A DNA stretch of 64,000 nt from Pseudomonas oryzihabitans NBRC 102199 (lineage in GTDB: Bacteria > Pseudomonadota > Gammaproteobacteria > Pseudomonadales > Pseudomonadaceae), in the NCBI RefSeq assembly GCF_000730625.1, contig NZ_BBIT01000019.1, forward strand, positions 1 to 64,000, written 5' to 3'. Both the position numbers and the translations under genes were made by a program. The notes beneath the pieces are model-generated. The model was given only the letters and a program-made list of their open reading frames with translations, ran no database searches and was not told the origin of the DNA. Shown here in pieces: positions 59,322-64,000 of this stretch (positions are counted from its first letter, which is position 1; each line of letters opens with the position of its first letter).

Positions 59322-61088
59322 CTAGGGTGCTGCCTGCAGGTCCCAGAGCGCAGCGAAACTGCCCTCCCCCTCGCGCAGCCGCTGCGGCGGGCCGTCCTCG
59401 ACGATGACGCCCTGCTCCAGCACCAGGATGCGGTCGAAGCCGGACAGGGTGGAGAGCCGATGGGCCACCGCCACCACGGTACGGCCTTCCATCAACTCCA
59501 GCAGGGCCCGCTGGATGACCGTCTCGGAATGGCTGTCCAGCGCCGAGGTGGCTTCGTCGAGGATGAGAATGGGCGCATCCTTGAGAAAGGCCCGGGCGAT
59601 GCCCAGACGCTGGCGCTGACCACCGGAAAGCAGCACGCCGCGCTCGCCCACCGGAGTATCGTAGCCCAGCGGCAACTCGCGGATGAAGTCGTCGCAATAG
59701 GCGTGACGGGCCGCCGCCTCCACCTCGGCGTCGCTGGCTTCCGGCCGGCCATAGCGGATGTTCTCGCGAATGCTGCGATTGAACAGCGCGGTCTCCTTGG
59801 GCACCACGGCGATGCGCTGGCGCAGGCTGTCCTGACTGACCGTGCGAATGTCCTCGCCATCGATGCAGATCCTCCCCCGCTGGATATCGTCGAGGCGCTG
59901 CAACAGGCCGATCAGGGTCGATTTGCCGGCGCCCGACGGCCCCACCAGCCCGATCTTCTGGCCGGCCGGCACCTCCAGATCGAAACCCTGGAACACCTGC
60001 CGACCATCGGGATAGCGATAGTGCACGCCGGTAAAGCTCAGGGCGCCGCGCGCCTGGGTCAGGGGCCGTTCGACGTCGCTCTGGCCGTGGGGCTGGATAA
60101 GGATGCGCAGGGTCTCGCCGATGGCGCCCAGTTGCTGAGTGGTGTCCACCAGCGCCAGGGCCAGGTCACGGGAGCCGTGCAGGATGCGAAAGGTCAGGGC
60201 ACTGACCATGACCACGTCGCCGGCGGTGATGCTGCCGCGGCTCCACAGTGCGATGGCCCAGGCCAGCATGCCGCCGGCCATCAGCGACAGGCAGGTGTCG
60301 TGGAGTACCCGGGCCTGCTCCAGATGCATCCAGCTGCTGCGCTGGGCACGCGCCTCTACGCCGATGGCCTGGGCCAGTCGCTGCACCTCGCGCTCCCGGG
60401 AGGAAAAGGCCTTGATGGTCCAGACGTTCTGCACCAGGTCCACCAGCTCGCCGCCGACATGGGCCGACTGAGCGGCGAAGCGCTGGTGCCGCGCCCGCCC
60501 GCGAATGCCGAAGGCGGTGATCACCAGCGCCACGATCAGCACGAAGGCCACCAGCGCCCCGGCCATGCGCAGGTCCACGGTGCAGAGCACCACCACCGCG
60601 CCGATGAAGTCGACGCAGGGCGGCATGATCTTCCAGGTCAGGCCGCCGTAGATGGCCCCCGCGGCCGCTCCGGTGGCGGAGATGCGATTGCCCAGGGCCC
60701 CGGCGAAATGCTGGGAGAAGTAGTGCATCGGATGGCCGGTGAGATAGCGGAACAGATCGACGCGCAGATCGGCGCAGCTGGCCACCACCGTGCGGCAACC
60801 CAGCCAGCCACCGCTACGCCAGAACAGGTTCTCCAGCACGATCAGCGAGATGAACAGCCAGAACGGCCCCCACACCGCCGCCCGGCGTGCCGGATCGGCC
60901 ATGGCATCGACCAGCAGCTTCATGCCGTATTGCACTGCCACCGCACAGGTCGCCGCGCCGACCACCAGCAACAGCAGGCCGCCGAAGTGCCAGGGTCGCA
61001 GGCGGACATAGCGCCAGAGAAAGGCGCCGACCCGTTCCGGCAGGGGCCATTCGGCGCGCCGCCGCTCGCGTCGCCGAGCTGCGCTCAT
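59322..61088 (-). CDS. ABC exporter, fused permease-ATPase (MsbA/lipid-A-type)
   Basis: 588-aa half-transporter that would act as a homodimer. The N-terminal TM domain has about six helices (HFGGLLLLVVGAATCAVAVQ, AALVAFVLIVALVITAF-like segments), the ATPase has Walker A GPSGAGKS, signature LSGGQRQRLGIARAFLK and Walker [13 protein letters not shown]. Overlaps the glycosidase gene start by 4 bp. Nearby UDP-galactofuranose and glycosyltransferase genes suggest export of a glycan or glycolipid intermediate. Confidence 0.92.
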   Translation of the reverse strand: MSAARRRERRRAEWPLPERVGAFLWRYVRLRPWHFGGLLLLVVGAATCAVAVQYGMKLLVDAMADPARRAAVWGPFWLFISLIVLENLFWRSGGWLGCRTVVASCADLRVDLFRYLTGHPMHYFSQHFAGALGNRISATGAAAGAIYGGLTWKIMPPCVDFIGAVVVLCTVDLRMAGALVAFVLIVALVITAFGIRGRARHQRFAAQSAHVGGELVDLVQNVWTIKAFSSREREVQRLAQAIGVEARAQRSSWMHLEQARVLHDTCLSLMAGGMLAWAIALWSRGSITAGDVVMVSALTFRILHGSRDLALALVDTTQQLGAIGETLRILIQPHGQSDVERPLTQARGALSFTGVHYRYPDGRQVFQGFDLEVPAGQKIGLVGPSGAGKSTLIGLLQRLDDIQRGRICIDGEDIRTVSQDSLRQRIAVVPKETALFNRSIRENIRYGRPEASDAEVEAAARHAYCDDFIRELPLGYDTPVGERGVLLSGGQRQRLGIARAFLKDAPILILDEATSALDSHSETVIQRALLELMEGRTVVAVAHRLSTLSGFDRILVLEQGVIVEDGPPQRLREGEGSFAALWDLQAAP

Positions 61089-62218
61089 CGCCCCTCTCCG
61101 CCGGCCCAGAGCTGGCGTTGGCGCTGCAGGACCTCGGCCAGAGGCTCGTGCAGCGCCCGGCGCCCTGCCTCGTCGGCCACGCCGAACAGCCCCGTGGGAC
61201 AGAGGCGGTCATCGTCCCAGCCGGGATAATCGAGTACCGGATACAGGCAGATGCCCTGCACCGGCACGCCCTGGCGCAGCGCCCGCCCGACCTGATCGGC
61301 CACGTGTTCCAGCCAGGCGGCGCGCGCCGGCCCCTCGGCCCCAGTCTCGGCGATCAGCAACGGCCGGCCATAGCGCTGGTGGACTTCGGCCAGCATGCCC
61401 TGCAAGGGTCGATAGGCCGGATCCTCCGCCGCCAGGGTGCCGCCGTCCAGATACCACTGGTTGTCGGAGTAGTAGTTCAGACCCAGGATGTCCAGGTAAT
61501 CGGGGCGCCCGCCCAGCCCTGGCCACTGGCGCCCGCTGAGCAGGTCCCAGGCCTCGAACTGGGCCTGGCGATAGGCCTCCGCGGCCTCGCGCTGTTCGGG
61601 GCGGCGCGCGACCACATGAATCAGCGGATCGATGGCCAGGAAGCGCGCCGCGGGCAACTCGGCCCGAATCGCCTCGATGGCGGCGATGCTGGCGCGCACC
61701 AGTTGATGCTTGAGCTCCTGACCGCGGCCGCGGGCGCCGGGATTGAACAGACCCTGATCGCCGCCGGCCCAGGCCCAGTAGGAGATCTCGTTGATCGGCG
61801 CCAGGCACGGACGGGTCTCGCCCTCCTCCCGCAAAAGGCGGGCAAAGGCGGCGGCATAACGGGCGAAGGCATCGACGAAGGCCGGCCGCCAGATATCCAG
61901 GTGATCGGGCCAGCCATAGTGGCAGAGGTCCCAGATCACCTGGACGCCGGCCGCCCGCGCGGCTCGCACCTGCGGCAGGACACTCGACCAGTCATGGTGC
62001 CCGGCCTGGGCCTCCACCCGGTGCCAGCGGACGCCATCGCGCACGGTGCGCAGGCCCTGGGCGGCCACCGCGCCATAGTCTTCCGCGGCCCAGCGGTCAT
62101 GGCCGGTGCTGGCGAGCAGATCCAGGCGTCGGCCATCGGCGCGTCTGTGGCTGGAGCATTCGAAGCCGGCCATGAAGAAACTCTGGAAGGGCGAGCCTTC
62201 GGCCATCACGTCTCTCAT
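61085..62218 (-). CDS. GH1-like glycoside hydrolase (beta-glucosidase-type)
   Basis: 377-aa TIM-barrel glycosidase-like protein, no signal peptide. The acid/base E144 is in PINEISYW (NE motif) and the putative nucleophile E291 in LLIAETGAEG; DGVRWHRVE and VQVIWDLCHYGWPDHLDIW match GH1 barrel strands. Shorter than typical GH1 (about 450 aa). Start ATG 62218 overlaps the UDP-galactopyranose mutase stop (ATGA). In this operon it may trim or modify a surface glycan. Confidence 0.88.
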   Translation of the reverse strand: MRDVMAEGSPFQSFFMAGFECSSHRRADGRRLDLLASTGHDRWAAEDYGAVAAQGLRTVRDGVRWHRVEAQAGHHDWSSVLPQVRAARAAGVQVIWDLCHYGWPDHLDIWRPAFVDAFARYAAAFARLLREEGETRPCLAPINEISYWAWAGGDQGLFNPGARGRGQELKHQLVRASIAAIEAIRAELPAARFLAIDPLIHVVARRPEQREAAEAYRQAQFEAWDLLSGRQWPGLGGRPDYLDILGLNYYSDNQWYLDGGTLAAEDPAYRPLQGMLAEVHQRYGRPLLIAETGAEGPARAAWLEHVADQVGRALRQGVPVQGICLYPVLDYPGWDDDRLCPTGLFGVADEAGRRALHEPLAEVLQRQRQLWAGGEGR

Positions 62219-63393
62219 GGGGCCTGCCTTGCCAGGCTTTCGTGGTGTTCGGCGCTCTCCCCCGCCGCCGGCCCGAGCTCCGCCTCCTCGATGCGCTTGT
62301 AGGCGGCCAGCGCCTGGCCCACCACCTGGTCCATGTTGTAGTAGCGATAGGTCCCCAGACGGCCGATGAAGATGACCTTGGGGGTCGCCTCGGCCAGGTG
62401 CTGGTAGCGCCGGTACAGCTCGGCGTTTTCCGGGCGTGGAATCGGATAATAGGGCTCGCCGTCCGCGCTGGGATATTCGTAGGTCAGGCTGGTGCGCTCG
62501 TGGGTCTGGCCGGTGAGGTGCTTGTACTCGGTGATGCGGGTGTAGGGCACCGCTTCGCTGGGATAGTTGACCACCGCCACCGGCTGGAAGCGCGGCGTAT
62601 CGCGCGTCTCGTGCTTGAAGGTCAGGGAACGATACGGCAGGCGGCCGAAGCGATAGTCGAAGAATTCGTCGATGGGTCCGCTGTAGACCAGGTGCTCATG
62701 GGGGATCAGTTCGCGGATCTCGCGGTAGTCGGTATTGACCATCACCTTGATGTTGGGGTGATCCAGCATCCGCTCGAACATCCGGCTGAAGCCATGCAGG
62801 GGCATCTGCTGGAAGGTGTCGCCGAAGTAGCGGTCGTCGGTGGTGGTCCGGGTCGGCACCCGCGCCGTCACCGAGCGGTCCAGTTGCGACGGATCCAGTC
62901 CCCACTGCTTGCGGGTATAGCCGCGAAAGAAGGTCTCGTAGAGTTCGCGCCCGACCTGGTTGATCACCACGTCCTCGGAGGTGCGGATGTCTTCGACCGG
63001 CTCGGCGCGGGCGGCGAGAAAGGCTTCGGCGCCCTGCTCGTCCAGCTCCAGGCCATAGAGGCGATTGAGGGTGGTCAGGTTGATCGGGATGGGCACCTGC
63101 TGACCCGCGACGTCGGCCAGGACCCGGTGCTCGTAGGGCCGCCACTCGGTGAAGCGCGAGAGGTAGTCGACGATGCGCTGGGAATTGGTGTGGAAGATGT
63201 GCGGACCATAGCGGTGCACCAGCACCCCGGCATCGTCATAGTGATCAAAGGCATTGCCGCCAATGTGCGGGCGCCGATCCACCACCAGCACGCGCTTGCC
63301 CAGCCCCGCGGCCAGCCGTTCCGCCAGCACGCTGCCGGCGAAACCGGCCCCCACGATCAGATAGTCGAAACGCTCAAGCGCCGTTACCGCCAT
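62215..63393 (-). CDS. glf: UDP-galactopyranose mutase
   Basis: 392-aa flavoenzyme converting UDP-galactopyranose to UDP-galactofuranose for cell-surface glycans. FAD-binding GxGxxG (IVGAGFAGSVLAERLA), VVDRRPHIGGNAFD, YGPHIFHTN, FFRGYTRKQWGLDPSQLDRS and the C-terminal GRLGTYRYYNMDQVVGQAL are diagnostic. Overlaps the glycosyltransferase gene by 10 bp and the glycosidase by 4 bp. Confidence 0.96.
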   Translation of the reverse strand: MAVTALERFDYLIVGAGFAGSVLAERLAAGLGKRVLVVDRRPHIGGNAFDHYDDAGVLVHRYGPHIFHTNSQRIVDYLSRFTEWRPYEHRVLADVAGQQVPIPINLTTLNRLYGLELDEQGAEAFLAARAEPVEDIRTSEDVVINQVGRELYETFFRGYTRKQWGLDPSQLDRSVTARVPTRTTTDDRYFGDTFQQMPLHGFSRMFERMLDHPNIKVMVNTDYREIRELIPHEHLVYSGPIDEFFDYRFGRLPYRSLTFKHETRDTPRFQPVAVVNYPSEAVPYTRITEYKHLTGQTHERTSLTYEYPSADGEPYYPIPRPENAELYRRYQHLAEATPKVIFIGRLGTYRYYNMDQVVGQALAAYKRIEEAELGPAAGESAEHHESLARQAP

Positions 63394-64000
63394 TGGATCT
63401 TCTCCCGCATCAGGTCACAGGTGCTGTCCCAGGACATCCCGGTCAGCAGGGCATCGGCGCGCGCCAGAAAGGCTTCGCGCTGATCTTGACTGGCCAGGGC
63501 CGCCTCGCAGGCAGCGACAAAGGCCTCGGCGCCTTCGGCGATCCAGACCACGCCGCTGTCGCCGTAGGTGCGCACCACATCGGTGATGGGCGTCGACACC
63601 ACCGGACAGCCGCCGGCCAGGTATTCGGGCGTCTTGGTTGGGCTGATGAAACGCGTCGCCTCGTTGAGGGCAAAGGGCATCAGGGCCACGTCCCAGCCCG
63701 CCAGATAGGCCGGCAACTCGTCATAGGTCTTGCCGCCCAGGTAATGCAGATTGGGCAGCTGCGGCAGGCTGGCCGGATCGATCTTGACCACCGGGCCCAG
63801 GATCACCCACTGCCACTGGGGACGCAGCCGCGCCACCGCGGCCAGCAGGTCGAGATCCAGGCGCTCGTCGATCACGCCATAGAAGCCCAGCCGCGGCCGC
63901 GCCAGAGCGGCCTGGTCTGCAGGCTCCGGCAGGGCCGCGCGAGCCTGACCGAAGTGCGCCACGTCCACGCTGCTGGGAAAGGGAAAGACCCGCGGATGGC
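63384..64000 (-). CDS. Glycosyltransferase (GT4-like), 5' end outside window
   Basis: C-terminal 205 residues of a glycosyltransferase; the frame stays open to the window edge (HPRVFPFPSSVDVAHFGQAR), so the start lies beyond 64000. LGFYGVIDERLDLDLLAAVA, WVILGPVVKIDPASLPQLPN, FISPTKTPEYLAGGCPVVST (nucleotide-sugar contact region) and YGDSGVVWIAEGAEAFVAAC are the usual second Rossmann-domain features. Operon with glf suggests galactofuranose-containing glycan synthesis. Confidence 0.9.
   Translation of the reverse strand, partial: HPRVFPFPSSVDVAHFGQARAALPEPADQAALARPRLGFYGVIDERLDLDLLAAVARLRPQWQWVILGPVVKIDPASLPQLPNLHYLGGKTYDELPAYLAGWDVALMPFALNEATRFISPTKTPEYLAGGCPVVSTPITDVVRTYGDSGVVWIAEGAEAFVAACEAALASQDQREAFLARADALLTGMSWDSTCDLMREKIQWR

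Noticed and set aside
1-64000. CRISPR array or cas genes
   Set aside because: No regularly spaced repeats of suitable length and no Cas-like protein seen.

Overview
The window is a high-GC gammaproteobacterial chromosome segment, almost certainly Pseudomonas. The evidence is an Anr-type regulator next to an oxygen-independent hemN with a perfect Anr box, an sfnG-type dimethylsulfone monooxygenase, the dnaX-ybaB-recR order beside the 4.5S RNA gene, and a Pseudomonas-style FecI/FecR/TonB receptor locus. Species cannot be fixed from the sequence alone.

Positions 1 to about 37 kb form a large organosulfur and nitrogen scavenging region. It holds two SsuBC/TauBC-type transporter sets, a TauD-family dioxygenase, two FMN-dependent monooxygenases (one SfnG), a branched-chain-amino-acid-type (Liv) ABC system in the sfnG operon, metNIQ plus a second MetQ, and several further periplasmic binding proteins without their own permease. 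It ends with a cupin cysteine-dioxygenase-like enzyme coupled to a four-domain rhodanese. Embedded in it (18.7-27.7 kb) is a tight eight-gene operon under a divergent tandem-wHTH GntR regulator: amidase, cyclic-imidase/PgdA-like deacetylase, MFS porter, two SDRs, a small Cys protein, a COG0523 GTPase and a signal-less binding protein. It looks like an amide or imide catabolic pathway. Two small palindromic MITE-like elements (16.4 and 27.7 kb) supply the stop codons of adjacent genes.

Positions 37-47 kb are core genome: hemN, anr, an iron-regulated sigma/anti-sigma/TonB receptor locus with a Fur box, recR, ybaB and dnaX.

Positions 47,592-59,203 are an integrated mobile element of about 11.6 kb, visibly AT-richer than its surroundings. 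A perfect 83-bp direct repeat bounds it. The repeat is the 3' part of ffs (4.5S SRP RNA), so the insertion regenerated ffs at the right end and left a 3' fragment at the left. The element carries a tyrosine integrase, a serine resolvase with a candidate res site, strings of tiny (about 60 aa) overlapping genes some of which look like ribbon-helix-helix proteins, a winged-helix possible replication protein, a tape-measure-like protein without any other recognisable virion gene, coiled-coil and membrane proteins, and two unknown cargo genes at the right end. TGTCACAC repeats in 13-bp phase lie just inside both ends. It resembles a phage satellite or an integrative plasmid-like element that brings its own tail-length protein, and is the best candidate here for an undescribed system.

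Positions 59.2-64 kb return to chromosome: the regenerated ffs, then a translationally coupled surface-glycan set (glycosyltransferase, UDP-galactopyranose mutase, GH1-like glycosidase, MsbA-type ABC exporter).
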